From assembly GCA_018265835.1 (NCBI GenBank), contig JABLYK010000016.1, positions 1-47,227 of the forward strand: a DNA stretch of 47,227 bases, in the 5' to 3' direction. Under the pieces are notes generated by a model, which saw nothing but the letters and a program-made list of their open reading frames with translations, was not told where the DNA came from and ran no database searches. Made by a program: the position numbers and the translations under genes. The DNA is from Oscillospiraceae bacterium. GTDB taxonomy: Bacteria > Bacillota > Clostridia > Oscillospirales > Oscillospiraceae. Below are positions 20,021-27,712 of this stretch, piece after piece. Position 1 is the stretch's first letter. Each line of letters opens with the position of its first letter.

Positions 20021-20200
20021 GGAACGATTCAGTTGTTCTGCCATGCTCCGGCACTTGACCGCATTCGCACGGAACGGGTTTCTGTCACATGGCAGAACGG
20101 ATCGTTCCCGCGCGAAGCGCAAGCTCCTGTGCCGGCAAAAAAGGTACGGACCCTCGTCGCCCGGCCATGTGCTTCACGCCGGGTTCGGTCCTCGCGTTTT
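20021..20200. other. Strongly structured non-coding block
   Basis: Left arm 20021-20045 and right arm 20088-20108 form a long imperfect palindrome (8 bp of GGAACGAT plus 11 bp of GTTCTGCCATG, 42-nt interior). A second nested stem follows: GGACC (20148-20152) with GGTCC (20187-20191), and inside it CCCGGC (20160-20165) with GCCGGG (20178-20183), then TCGCGTTTTT. This could be a small RNA with a terminator, a miniature mobile element, or paired terminators. No gene is supported between the SdpI-like gene and yaaL. Confidence 0.5.
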
Positions 20201-20348
20201 TCCGATGCGCTTCGTGCGTCGAATGCTGTGTCCGCTCGCTAGTATGTGCATCGCATACGCGTTCATCACAAGAAATTTCTGCTGCTTTGTTTAAAGTCTG
20301 GCGCTTCTGAATACACTATACAGAAAAGCAAAATGGAGGCTTTTCAAA

Positions 20349-20564
20349 ATGAGCAGTCAGAGAAAACAGCGCAAGGCGCAGCAGGCGGAAGTGAAAAAGG
20401 CAACGGCGGAAATGCTCGGCATCCGGCGCGATCTGGAGCAGGCGTACACCCGGTTCGACAACCTCTCCGACCCGCTGATGATGGACGCGTGCATTTTTGA
20501 AATCAACGCGCTGCGCGCCAAGTACAACTGCGCGGTGCACGATCTGAAGAATCTGACACAATAG
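20349..20564 (+). CDS. YaaL-like protein (DUF2508)
   Basis: 71 aa, soluble and highly charged, with the DUF2508 pattern of an N-terminal lysine-rich helix and a C-terminal helix ending FEINALRAKYNCAVHDLK. B. subtilis yaaL lies just upstream of bofA; the same order here, with a 15-nt gap, supports the call. The function of YaaL is unknown. GGAGG precedes the ATG by about 8 nt. Confidence 0.82.
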   Translation: MSSQRKQRKAQQAEVKKATAEMLGIRRDLEQAYTRFDNLSDPLMMDACIFEINALRAKYNCAVHDLKNLTQ

Positions 20565-20579
20565 AAGAAAGGGCTTCCT

Positions 20580-20849
20580 ATGACTAATTCCATCGTATTC
20601 GATGTTTTGGCAGTCGCCGCTGCGATCTTCGTGCTCTGGCTGCTGCTAAAGGTCTTTCGCGGGCCGCTGAAGCTGCTGTTCAAGCTGCTCATCAACACCG
20701 GCCTCGGTTTCGTGACGCTGTTTTTGCTGAATTTTTTCGGCGACTTCGTCGGCATCACGCTCGGCTTCAACTGGGTCAACGCCCTCGTCATCGGCGTCGC
20801 CGGCTTTCCCGGCGTGGTGCTGCTGCTACTCATAAAATATTTGTTTTAG
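20580..20849 (+). CDS. bofA: Pro-sigmaK processing inhibitor BofA family protein
   Basis: 89 aa, two or three hydrophobic helices, with the family region KLLINTGLGFVTLFLLNFFG and a C-terminal VIGVAGFPGVVLLLLIKYLF. In B. subtilis BofA holds the SpoIVFB protease inactive in the forespore membrane until engulfment is complete. Its presence with yaaL points to a sporulating lineage. AAAGGG precedes the ATG. Followed directly by a terminator. Confidence 0.88.
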   Translation: MTNSIVFDVLAVAAAIFVLWLLLKVFRGPLKLLFKLLINTGLGFVTLFLLNFFGDFVGITLGFNWVNALVIGVAGFPGVVLLLLIKYLF

Positions 20850-20857
20850 GTACATAA

Positions 20858-20887
20858 AAGCGCTGCAATCTCTGGATTGCAGCGCTT
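20858..20887. terminator. Terminator between bofA and the small membrane protein gene
   Basis: Perfect 13-bp stem AAGCGCTGCAATC / GATTGCAGCGCTT with a 4-nt loop, then CTTCATTT on the plus strand; TTTTATG on the minus strand, so it can serve both converging genes. Confidence 0.8.
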
Positions 20888-20897
20888 CTTCATTTCG

Positions 20898-21119
20898 TTA
20901 CATGCTCAATAAAACCCATGGATTTGGCAGGAGAAATAACAGCGTCAGGCTGCCGCCCGCCAGCAGAAACATTTTGCGGTATTGCTTATTTTCGCCGATG
21001 GTCTGCCCCTCCATATGGAATTTGACGCAGCAGATCAGACCGTACACAAAGCAAAATGCGCAGATTATGATTGGTATCACCGAAATGCATAACAATTCTC
21101 CGAGCATAGATGGATTCAT
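20898..21119 (-). CDS. Small two-TM membrane protein, function unknown
   Basis: 73 aa. Two hydrophobic helices (CISVIPIIICAFCFVYGLIC and FLLAGGSLTLLFLLP) separated by a polar loop containing GENKQYRK. No family recognised. The initiation site is weak: GGGAG abuts the ATG at 21119, while the ATG at 21107 (69 aa) has it 12 nt upstream. The hydrophobic pattern and the terminator at its end support it as a gene, but with reservation. Confidence 0.5.
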   Translation of the reverse strand: MNPSMLGELLCISVIPIIICAFCFVYGLICCVKFHMEGQTIGENKQYRKMFLLAGGSLTLLFLLPNPWVLLSM

Positions 21120-21198
21120 CTCCCGTTTTGTTCCGATCTACTGTGCAACAGCATAGCTTGCATATATCTTCGCCGCACAAGTAGAGTTTTCGTACATC

Positions 21199-21221
21199 CC
21201 CCCGCATCGGCGATGCGGGGG
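21199..21221 (+). terminator. GC-rich hairpin with a plus-strand T-run
   Basis: Perfect 10-bp stem CCCCCGCATC / GATGCGGGGG with a 3-nt loop, followed by CATTTTTATG on the plus strand. The neighbouring genes are on the minus strand, so which transcript it ends is unclear; it also sits just after the end of the 21232-21555 gene. Confidence 0.5.
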
Positions 21222-21231
21222 CATTTTTATG

Positions 21232-21555
21232 CTAACTCAATTTTTTCCGGTGTGCGAGCCGGCAAACAAGCGAGCAGAGCAGAAACCCAACGGCAAACCA
21301 GAACAGAAATTCTCCTGCCGTAAATGCAAAGTCGAACAGCGGCACACCTTCCACAGCCGCGCCCCAATCCACGATAACTTCGCATACGAACCAGCCGATC
21401 GTGCTGACCGCCAGCAAAATCCAAAAGTCTCTTTTGTTGCCTATTACAAGGCGCAGTAACACGCCCAGCGCCGCGTACAGCAGATAATAAAACCAGCATC
21501 GGCCCAGTGCCGTAACAAACATAAACCGAATGAAGTAGAAGCTATGTTCTGACAT
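21232..21555 (-). CDS. Small membrane protein with three or four TM segments, function unknown
   Basis: 107 aa with hydrophobic stretches GRCWFYYLLYAALGVLLRLV, FWILLAVSTIGWFVCEVIV and GEFLFWFAVGFLLCSLVC, and a charged C-terminal tail. I recognise no family. The ATG at 21555 has GAGGTGA about 8 nt upstream. It lies directly downstream of the secreted protein gene on the same strand (gap 45 nt), so the two could share a message. Confidence 0.65.
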   Translation of the reverse strand: MSEHSFYFIRFMFVTALGRCWFYYLLYAALGVLLRLVIGNKRDFWILLAVSTIGWFVCEVIVDWGAAVEGVPLFDFAFTAGEFLFWFAVGFLLCSLVCRLAHRKKLS

Positions 21556-21600
21556 AAGGCATCACCTCTTTACGCATTTGATTGCAAAAGCACCGTGCTC

Positions 21601-22407
21601 TCAGGTAAAATAAGAATGTTGGTAATAAGTTTCATAAGATACACCACCGCCATAATTTATGCTTGTATAACAAATTGCATTGTATCGATAATAACGATCT
21701 GTTCCAATGGAATCTGCACTTTGATATTTGCTCTGTTTGAAAGACATAGATTCTGATGTCGGATTATTCGCATTAGTAGCACTCACAACTTTTTGTGCAA
21801 CGTTTGACATCAATTTACGAAATGCTTTTGGGATTCCCAAGTTTAGACCAATTATATTAGCCAGCGCTGTAATAGTATGGCTAACTATTTTCTTACTGAG
21901 GGGAACATTCGGATTCTGCGATGATCCTACGTACGTAAACGGTCCTGTTCCTATCTGTGAAAGAGAATAGTCCACATTTGACATGTGAGGCTCGATGCCG
22001 TAGCTAATTCCATTCACAAAAATCTGTCCATCCGTGTGTATTTCAATTCTATCACTGAGAACCCCTTCGGTAATATCCAGAATTAATGTTCCATCTTCAC
22101 TTTTTGTTACAGTATATACATCGGTCACTTCCTCCGTGATCGGATAGCTGTAGGAAATTTTCCCACCCTCAATTGAGTTAATTTCAACTTTATCCGGATC
22201 TGCGCCAAAGCAAGCAAGGTTTTTCAAATCAGTTTCAATCGTTTCCACCATCTGAGCAGTTTGGCAGGTCGCAAAACTGCTGTTCTCCAAAATCACTTCC
22301 GCACGGCCATGTGGCTGTTCCACTTTTTGATCAACCGCTATCGTATTGAGCGGAACAATACCAATCAGCAAACAAACAGCGCACAATACGCTAACAACTT
22401 TTTTCAT
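21601..22407 (-). CDS. Secreted protein of unknown function
   Basis: 268 aa. A clear signal peptide (KKVVSVLCAVCLLIGIVPLN) is followed by a mostly polar protein; a hydrophobic helix KKIVSHTITALANIIGLNLG lies near residue 180, and the last ~40 residues are rich in Tyr, Ser and Asn (RYYRYNAICYTSINYGGG). Size, export signal and membrane-active-looking helix recall exported antimicrobial proteins, but no named family was recognised. The start is the ATG at 22407 with GAGGAGG upstream. The gene is visibly AT-richer than the neighbouring murF. Its leader contains two short ORFs and a closed stem. Confidence 0.75.
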   Translation of the reverse strand: MKKVVSVLCAVCLLIGIVPLNTIAVDQKVEQPHGRAEVILENSSFATCQTAQMVETIETDLKNLACFGADPDKVEINSIEGGKISYSYPITEEVTDVYTVTKSEDGTLILDITEGVLSDRIEIHTDGQIFVNGISYGIEPHMSNVDYSLSQIGTGPFTYVGSSQNPNVPLSKKIVSHTITALANIIGLNLGIPKAFRKLMSNVAQKVVSATNANNPTSESMSFKQSKYQSADSIGTDRYYRYNAICYTSINYGGGVSYETYYQHSYFT

Positions 22408-22493
22408 AATAAACCTCCTCGTACAAGTCCGTTGTCCTTGGTTGGCCGCCATCGGGTCAACCCCTTCGGGATTTCGCGGACTTATTTGCCCAT
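22404..22493 (-). promoter_or_regulatory. Structured leader of the secreted protein gene, with a stop-interrupted leader ORF
   Basis: On the minus strand AGAGGTGG precedes ATG at 22493, which reads MGK and then TAA. The same frame stays open after that stop for 25 codons (VREIPKGLTRWRPTKDNGLV and on), ending in TGA that overlaps the ATG of the secreted protein gene. A 7-bp stem CGGACTT (22477-22483) / AAGTCCG (22425-22431) encloses the region, with an inner GGTTG / CAACC hairpin. It could be a translational attenuator or a riboswitch of a class I do not recognise. Confidence 0.4.
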
Positions 22494-22519
22494 TGGAACC
22501 ACCTCTTTCTATTTTTTCT

Positions 22520-22579
22520 TTATTTTACTACATTTTGAACTGTTTGGGAATCCGTTTTTTCATTTTCTACCTTTTTCAT
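22520..22579 (-). CDS. Possible 19-aa leader peptide
   Basis: MKKVENEKTDSQTVQNVVK, with AGGGA about 6 nt before the ATG, sitting upstream of the stop-interrupted leader ORF and the secreted protein gene on the same strand. Nothing but the open frame and the site supports it. Confidence 0.25.
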   Translation of the reverse strand: MKKVENEKTDSQTVQNVVK

Positions 22580-22683
22580 AATAATCCCTGTTAATTTTAT
22601 TGAATATTTACAATTTTTGAGTTGCATTTCCAAATGAGATGTCTGATCGCGTACATGCGTTCGATTCCATACGACACAGAAAG

Positions 22684-22716
22684 CACACCGCCCGGAGCAA
22701 TGCTCCGGGCGGTGTG
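22684..22716 (-). terminator. Hairpin downstream of murF
   Basis: 14-bp perfect stem CACACCGCCCGGAG / CTCCGGGCGGTGTG around a 5-nt loop, 15 nt after the murF stop; the minus-strand tail CTTTCTGTG is a weak T-run. Confidence 0.65.
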
Positions 22717-22731
22717 TCGCTTCATTTCATT

Positions 22732-24087
22732 TCACAGAGCTTTGAGCACATCCACAATTTTCTCAAACTGCATACTGTGCGACGCTTTGACAAGCACACT
22801 ATCCCCCGTCCGCACGAGCGCCGGGAGCTGAGCGCACAGCGACTCCAGCGTCTCAAAGGCATGGATCTCGACACCGCCGGTCTCACGCGCGCCTGCCGCA
22901 ATGTCTGCCGCGAGCGGGCCGCAGGTCAGCAGCAACGCCACCCCCTGCTCCGCCGCCTGACGGCCGATTTCCCGGTGCAACTCCCGCTCATTCTCGCCCA
23001 ACTCCTTCATATCGCCGAGAATGGCCAACTTGCGCCCGCCCTGCAAGCCGTGCAGCGAGCGCAGCGCCGCCGCCATAGAGTCGGGGTTTGCGTTGTAGCA
23101 GTCGTCAATGATCGTGAGCCGCTCGGTGTCCACGATGCCTGCGCGGCTGCCGACCGGTTGATACGCCGCGATGCCGCGGATGATCTCCTCATCCGTCAAG
23201 CCGAATTCCAGCCCAACCGCCGCACCCTCCAGCGCAGCATAGACCATGTGTTCGCCGTAGGCGTGGATGCGCACCGGCAGGCGGCGCGCGCCGCAGACGA
23301 CGGTGCATTCCGCTCCCTGCGCACCCAGTTCCCGGTAGTCCACCGCGCGTACCGTGCACCCCTCGGACAGGCCGAAGGTCACCTTACGCTGCTTGCAGTC
23401 GAGATTCCGCAGCAGATCATCGTCCCCGTTGCAGAACGCCACAGCGTCCGCCGGCATCGAAGCGAGCACGGAGGTCTTCTCCCGGCAAACGCCCGCGCGG
23501 TCTTTCAGATGCTCCAGATGCGCGTGGCCGATGATCGTAAAAAGCATTGCCGTCGGCTGCACCATGGCCGCAAGCGGCGCCATGTCGCCGAAATGCGACA
23601 CGCCCATCTCCACCACCGCTACGTCGTGCTCCGGCTCCATACGGAAGAGCGTGAGCGGCACGCCGAGCTGGTTGTTGAAATTTTTCTCCGTTTTCAGCAC
23701 GTTCCACCGCTGCGACAGCACAGACGCAACCATTTCTTTCGCCGTGGTCTTGCCCACGCTGCCGGTCACGCCGAGCACCGGGATGGAAAACTGTGCGCGG
23801 TACGCTGCGGCGAGAGTTTCCAGCGCGGCCGCCGTATCCGGCACGACAATGACAGGGCGCGTCTCCCCCGCCGGAACACGCATGGCGAGACAGCAGGCCG
23901 CGCCGGCGTCAAACGCCTTGGCGATGTAATCATGGCCGTCCACCCGCTCGCCGGGGAGGGCTGCAAACAGGCATCCCGCCGTGACCGCGCGGCTGTCGAT
24001 CACGACGCCCGTCACAGCGGCAGAGCCGTCTCCATGCAGCGTTCCGCCGACGATTTGAGAAATATCCGATACGCAATATCCGGTCAT
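22732..24087 (-). CDS. murF: UDP-N-acetylmuramoyl-tripeptide--D-alanyl-D-alanine ligase
   Basis: 451 aa Mur ligase, adding D-Ala-D-Ala to the UDP-MurNAc-tripeptide in the cytoplasm. The three Mur domains are visible: an N-terminal substrate-binding domain (VTGVVIDSRAV), the central ATPase with GVTGSVGKTTAKEMV and the LKTEKNFNNQLGVPLTL segment typical of MurF, and a C-terminal domain with DDCYNANPDSM. The ATG at 24087 has GGAGG 5 nt upstream; a GTG two codons earlier is less likely. It follows ddl by 21 nt, so the two genes that make and use D-Ala-D-Ala form an operon. Confidence 0.97.
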   Translation of the reverse strand: MTGYCVSDISQIVGGTLHGDGSAAVTGVVIDSRAVTAGCLFAALPGERVDGHDYIAKAFDAGAACCLAMRVPAGETRPVIVVPDTAAALETLAAAYRAQFSIPVLGVTGSVGKTTAKEMVASVLSQRWNVLKTEKNFNNQLGVPLTLFRMEPEHDVAVVEMGVSHFGDMAPLAAMVQPTAMLFTIIGHAHLEHLKDRAGVCREKTSVLASMPADAVAFCNGDDDLLRNLDCKQRKVTFGLSEGCTVRAVDYRELGAQGAECTVVCGARRLPVRIHAYGEHMVYAALEGAAVGLEFGLTDEEIIRGIAAYQPVGSRAGIVDTERLTIIDDCYNANPDSMAAALRSLHGLQGGRKLAILGDMKELGENERELHREIGRQAAEQGVALLLTCGPLAADIAAGARETGGVEIHAFETLESLCAQLPALVRTGDSVLVKASHSMQFEKIVDVLKAL

Positions 24088-24108
24088 AGCCACCTCCTGC
24101 GCACGCGC

Positions 24109-25149
24109 TCACTTGCGCAGCGCAATTTCAATAATCTTCTCGCACAGATCGCCGTAGCTCATGCCGACAACCGCCGCCTCCTGCGGAACCAAGCTCGTCG
24201 GCGTCATGCCGGGCAGCGTGTTGATCTCCAGAAACCAGAGCTGCCCCGCCGCGTCGAGGATGAAGTCCGCACGGGAATACGCCTTCAAGCCCAGTGCGCG
24301 GAACACGGTGAGCGCCGCCTCGGCGAGCCGCTGCTCCGTCTCTGCCGGGATGGGCGCTGGGGTGATCTCCTTCGCCGCGCCGGGCTGATATTTGTTCTTA
24401 TAGTCATAGAAGCCCTGCAGCGGGACGATCTCGATGCTGGGCAGAGCCTTGCCGCCCAGAATCCCGATCTGCACCTCGCGCCCCTGTATGTACTGCTCCA
24501 CGACCACGCGGTCGCCTTCCCGCGCCGCGTCCAGCAGCGCCGTGCGCAATTCTCCGCGCGTATGCGCAATGGCGACGCCGATGCTGGAGCCGGAATCAAC
24601 CGGCTTCACGACGCACGGCAGCGGCGCTTCGGCGCAGGCGCGGTCAAAATCCGCACCGGAACCCTCCACCATCTGCCACGCCGGGGTCAGTACGCCCAGT
24701 GGCGCAACCAGCCGCTTCGTCAGATCCTTATCCATCGCAATGGCGCTGCCGAGATAGCCGCTGCCCGTATATGGAATGCCAAGCAGGTCAAACGCCGCCT
24801 GCACGCGTCCGTCCTCGCCGGTGCGGCCATGCAGCGCAAGGAACACGATGTCCGCCATCGCGCAAACCTCCAGCACGTGCTCGCCGAACAGGCTGGCGCT
24901 TTTCCACTTGCGCTGCGCGCGCACCTGCTCCAGATCCGGAGCCAGCTCCGCGATCTTCGTGCCGCCGAGCGCGGGCGGGTTTTCAAAAATACCGGCAATG
25001 TCGCCGTCGTAATCCTCCAGGCCGAGGAACATATCCAGCAGCACGACCTGATGGCCGCGCTCTGTGAGCGCGCTTGCGATCTTCGTGCCGCTTGAGATGG
25101 AGACGTTCCGCTCCGGGCTCAGGCCGCCGCACAAAACTGCAATTTTCAT
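24109..25149 (-). CDS. ddl: D-alanine--D-alanine ligase
   Basis: 346 aa ATP-grasp ligase. Signatures: N-terminal CGGLSPERNVSISSG, LHGRTGEDGRVQ, the ATP-grasp segment VKPVDSGSSIGV, and C-terminal FLEINTLPGMTPTSLVPQ. The omega loop reads YDYKNKY; a tyrosine-bearing loop is expected of D-Ala-D-Ala rather than D-Ala-D-lactate enzymes. ATG at 25149 with AAGGAGG upstream; the 33-codon upstream extension covers the promoter and is rejected. First gene of ddl-murF. Confidence 0.96.
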   Translation of the reverse strand: MKIAVLCGGLSPERNVSISSGTKIASALTERGHQVVLLDMFLGLEDYDGDIAGIFENPPALGGTKIAELAPDLEQVRAQRKWKSASLFGEHVLEVCAMADIVFLALHGRTGEDGRVQAAFDLLGIPYTGSGYLGSAIAMDKDLTKRLVAPLGVLTPAWQMVEGSGADFDRACAEAPLPCVVKPVDSGSSIGVAIAHTRGELRTALLDAAREGDRVVVEQYIQGREVQIGILGGKALPSIEIVPLQGFYDYKNKYQPGAAKEITPAPIPAETEQRLAEAALTVFRALGLKAYSRADFILDAAGQLWFLEINTLPGMTPTSLVPQEAAVVGMSYGDLCEKIIEIALRK

Positions 25150-25179
25150 TGGAGGAACCTCCTTACATGGAATTTTTAT

Positions 25180-25208
25180 ATTATACCATATGCGACATTG
25201 CGTGGCAA
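25180..25208 (-). promoter_or_regulatory. Promoter of ddl-murF
   Basis: Minus-strand TTGCCA (25203-25208), 17-nt spacer, perfect TATAAT (25180-25185), about 30 nt before the ddl start. Confidence 0.75.
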
Positions 25209-25255
25209 ACAGTGAATTCATGAAAAAAAGGAGTGATTCTTGCGCCAATGTGTGC

Positions 25256-25261
25256 TATACT
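25256..25261 (+). promoter_or_regulatory. Probable -10 element of the exonuclease gene
   Basis: TATACT preceded by TGC, an extended -10; no good -35 is evident. It lies 31 nt before the ATG of the exonuclease. Confidence 0.4.
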
Positions 25262-25292
25262 TCTAATGTTACACGAAAGGAATGGTCATTCT

Positions 25293-26285
25293 ATGCACTA
25301 TGTCGTGATGGATATGGAATGGAATCAGGCGATGAGTTCCAAATCCTCCGTCTTCAACAAGCTGCCGATCCATCTGCGCGGGGAGATCATCCAGATCGGC
25401 GCAGTGCGGCTCAACGACGATATGACGCCGGGCGATGAATTTCAGATCGACGTCAAGCCGGTGTATTTTAAGCGGATGCACTACAAGGTGAAAAAGCTCA
25501 CCGGCTTCGACCGGGAGCGTCTGGCCAACGGCGTCGGCTTCCGCGAGGCGTTCGAGCAGTTCCGCGCCTGGTGCGGCGACGACGTCACGTTCCTCACCTG
25601 GGGGTGCGACGATCAGGGCATCATGGAGCAGAATATCATCATCCACGATCTGGACTGGGACTGGATCGCCGGCTGGGTGAATCTGCAGCTCATCTACAAT
25701 CTCCAGACCGACGGCGACCGCAACCAGAAATCCCTCGCCACTGCGATGGAGCACTTCGCCATTGAGCAGACCCGCGTGGCGCACGACGCGCTCGGCGATG
25801 CATACAACACCGCGCTGGTATGCACGCACCTGAACATGAAGGAGGGTCTCGCCGGATACGACGAGGCGGCAAAAAAGCTCGCCACCCGTCTGCCGAAGGA
25901 AAAGCACCCGGAGCAGGACGGCCCGGAGCCGGTCGAGCACGTGGCATCCGATTCGTACCCCACGAAGGCGGAAGCGTTTGCCGACAAAGCCTTCGTGAAT
26001 CCGCCGTGCCCGCTGTGCGGCGCGGAGGTGCCGTTCAGCAAATGGGTCAATCAGGGCGACCAGCGTTATATGTCGATGTGCGAATGCCCGGAGCACGGCA
26101 AGCTGCTCGTGCGCCTGAAGTTCCGCAAAGCGGACGATTGCACGTGGTCCGCCACGCGCCTGACCTATCAGGCCACAGAGAGCATGGAGAGCTACTACAA
26201 AACGAAAGCCTCGCAGTCACGCAGGCGCGGCCGCGGCAAGTCCCGCCGCCGCAGCGCGAAGACCGCGCAGACCACACAGAGCTGA
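25293..26285 (+). CDS. DEDDh 3'-5' exonuclease with a zinc-binding C-terminal module
   Basis: 330 aa. The first ~185 residues are an RNase T/DnaQ-like exonuclease: the Asp-x-Glu pair in VVMDMEWN, Asp in LTWGCDDQGIMEQN, and His with the last Asp in VAHDALGDAYNTALV. A linker rich in Glu/Pro is followed by a possible zinc site, CPLCG with CECPEHG, and an Arg/Ser-rich basic tail that could bind nucleic acid. Whether RNA or DNA is the substrate cannot be told. ATG at 25293 follows AAAGGAA; 20 earlier codons are open but precede the likely transcription start. Confidence 0.85.
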   Translation: MHYVVMDMEWNQAMSSKSSVFNKLPIHLRGEIIQIGAVRLNDDMTPGDEFQIDVKPVYFKRMHYKVKKLTGFDRERLANGVGFREAFEQFRAWCGDDVTFLTWGCDDQGIMEQNIIIHDLDWDWIAGWVNLQLIYNLQTDGDRNQKSLATAMEHFAIEQTRVAHDALGDAYNTALVCTHLNMKEGLAGYDEAAKKLATRLPKEKHPEQDGPEPVEHVASDSYPTKAEAFADKAFVNPPCPLCGAEVPFSKWVNQGDQRYMSMCECPEHGKLLVRLKFRKADDCTWSATRLTYQATESMESYYKTKASQSRRRGRGKSRRRSAKTAQTTQS

Positions 26286-26288
26286 AAC

Positions 26289-26331
26289 AGCAGCAACCGC
26301 CCGCGTCCTTTGGACGCGGGCGGTTGCTGCT
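26289..26331. terminator. Strong bidirectional terminator between the exonuclease gene and upp
   Basis: Perfect 20-bp stem (arms 26289-26308 and 26312-26331, GC-rich core) with a TTT loop; TTTGTG follows on the plus strand and a TTTCAG on the minus strand. Confidence 0.8.
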
Positions 26332-26344
26332 TTGTGTCAACTCG

Positions 26345-26974
26345 TTATTTCGTGCCGAAGATGCGGTCGCCCGCATCGCCGAGACCGGGAACGATGTAGC
26401 CGTGCTCGTTGAGATGGTCATCCAGCGCGGCGACGTAAATGTCCACATCCGGGTGCTCCTTCTGCATGAGCGCCACGCCCTCCGGCGCGCCGATGATGCT
26501 CATGAGCTTGATGTGCTTGACGCCGACTTCCTTCAGGAACATGACCGCCGCCGAAGCGCTGCCGCCGGTGGCGAGCATGGGATCGACAATGATCACGTCG
26601 CGCTCCGCAATGTCGGGCGGCATCTTGAAGTAATACTTCACCGGCTCCAGCGTATCCGGGTCGCGGAACAGGCCGATGTGGCCGACCTTGACGTTGGGCA
26701 TCATGGTGACCATGCCGTCCACCATGCCGAGTCCGGCGCGGAGGATGGGCACCACGGCCAGCTTCTTGCCCGCAATGTGCCGGCACTTGGCCACCGCAAC
26801 AGGCGTCTCGATCTCGACCTCCTCCAGCGGCAGGTCACGCGTCGCCTCAAAGCACATCAGCATGGCAATCTCGGAAACGAGCTCGCGGAACTCCTTGACG
26901 CTGGTGTTCTTGTCGCGGAGGATGGACAGCTTGTGCTGAATCAGCGGGTGGTCAAATACATGTACATTGCTCAT
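26345..26974 (-). CDS. upp: Uracil phosphoribosyltransferase
   Basis: 209 aa, the family length. It makes UMP from uracil and PRPP for pyrimidine salvage. The PRPP-binding loop is DVIIVDPMLATGGSA, the N-terminal region has HPLIQHKLSILRDKNT, and the uracil-binding C-terminus ends VPGLGDAGDRIFGTK. AAGGAGAG precedes the ATG. It follows tsaB by 21 nt as third gene of a tsaE-tsaB-upp operon. Confidence 0.97.
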   Translation of the reverse strand: MSNVHVFDHPLIQHKLSILRDKNTSVKEFRELVSEIAMLMCFEATRDLPLEEVEIETPVAVAKCRHIAGKKLAVVPILRAGLGMVDGMVTMMPNVKVGHIGLFRDPDTLEPVKYYFKMPPDIAERDVIIVDPMLATGGSASAAVMFLKEVGVKHIKLMSIIGAPEGVALMQKEHPDVDIYVAALDDHLNEHGYIVPGLGDAGDRIFGTK

Positions 26975-26995
26975 GTCGTTCTCTCCTTCAATGTT

Positions 26996-27712
26996 CTAAT
27001 TTTCCGTTGTCTCTGTCTGCCGGCTCAGGCGCGCCTGACGCTCCCGCTCCGCCTGCGACAGGCGCAGATAGACCGGCAGGAGCATGTCCGCCGTGCCGGG
27101 CTTCCGACCAGCGGCGGCCATCGCCACGCCCCACGCGCTCTGCTGCACCAGATTTTCCGGTGCCAGAACGGCTGGGATTTCTTTACCTAAACATGCATTA
27201 TAACACAGTGCGGCCCCGTCGCCAACAAGAAATGCGCATTTTTTCATTTTTCCCAGCTCGGCGCACAGCACGTCGAGCGAGATCGCGCGATCCTCACAAA
27301 GCCGCTCCGGCTTGCCGCCGCGAATTTCAAACAGCGCGTTATATACCTGATTGCGCCGCGCATCCATCACCGGGCAGACGAGCGCGCCCTCGCCCGCGGC
27401 CAGCCCATGCCACGCCATGGCTTCCAGCGTCGAAACGCCAACCGCCGGCTTCTGTGCGCCCCAGGCCAGACCCTTTGCCGCCGAAACGCCGATGCGCACG
27501 CCCGTGAACGAGCCAGGCCCATGCGCCACCGCAATCTCATCCACGTCGGACAGAGAGACGCCGGCATTTTTCAAGAGATCCTCCGCCATCGGCAGCAGCG
27601 TGCGGCTGTGCGTCAGGCCGCTGCACTGCACCGTCTGCGCGAGCAGCGCCCCATCGCGGCACAGTGCCACAGACGCCGCCTTCGCGCTCGATTCCAGCGC
27701 CAAAATCAGCAT
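26996..27712 (-). CDS. tsaB: tRNA threonylcarbamoyladenosine biosynthesis protein TsaB
   Basis: 238 aa. TsaB is a catalytically inactive relative of TsaD that forms the TsaBDE complex. N-terminal LILALESSAKAASVAL, then AVAHGPGSFTGVRIGVSAAKGLAW are characteristic; the HxxxH metal motif of TsaD is absent, as expected. It overlaps the end of tsaE by 7 nt. Confidence 0.95.
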   Translation of the reverse strand: MLILALESSAKAASVALCRDGALLAQTVQCSGLTHSRTLLPMAEDLLKNAGVSLSDVDEIAVAHGPGSFTGVRIGVSAAKGLAWGAQKPAVGVSTLEAMAWHGLAAGEGALVCPVMDARRNQVYNALFEIRGGKPERLCEDRAISLDVLCAELGKMKKCAFLVGDGAALCYNACLGKEIPAVLAPENLVQQSAWGVAMAAAGRKPGTADMLLPVYLRLSQAERERQARLSRQTETTEN

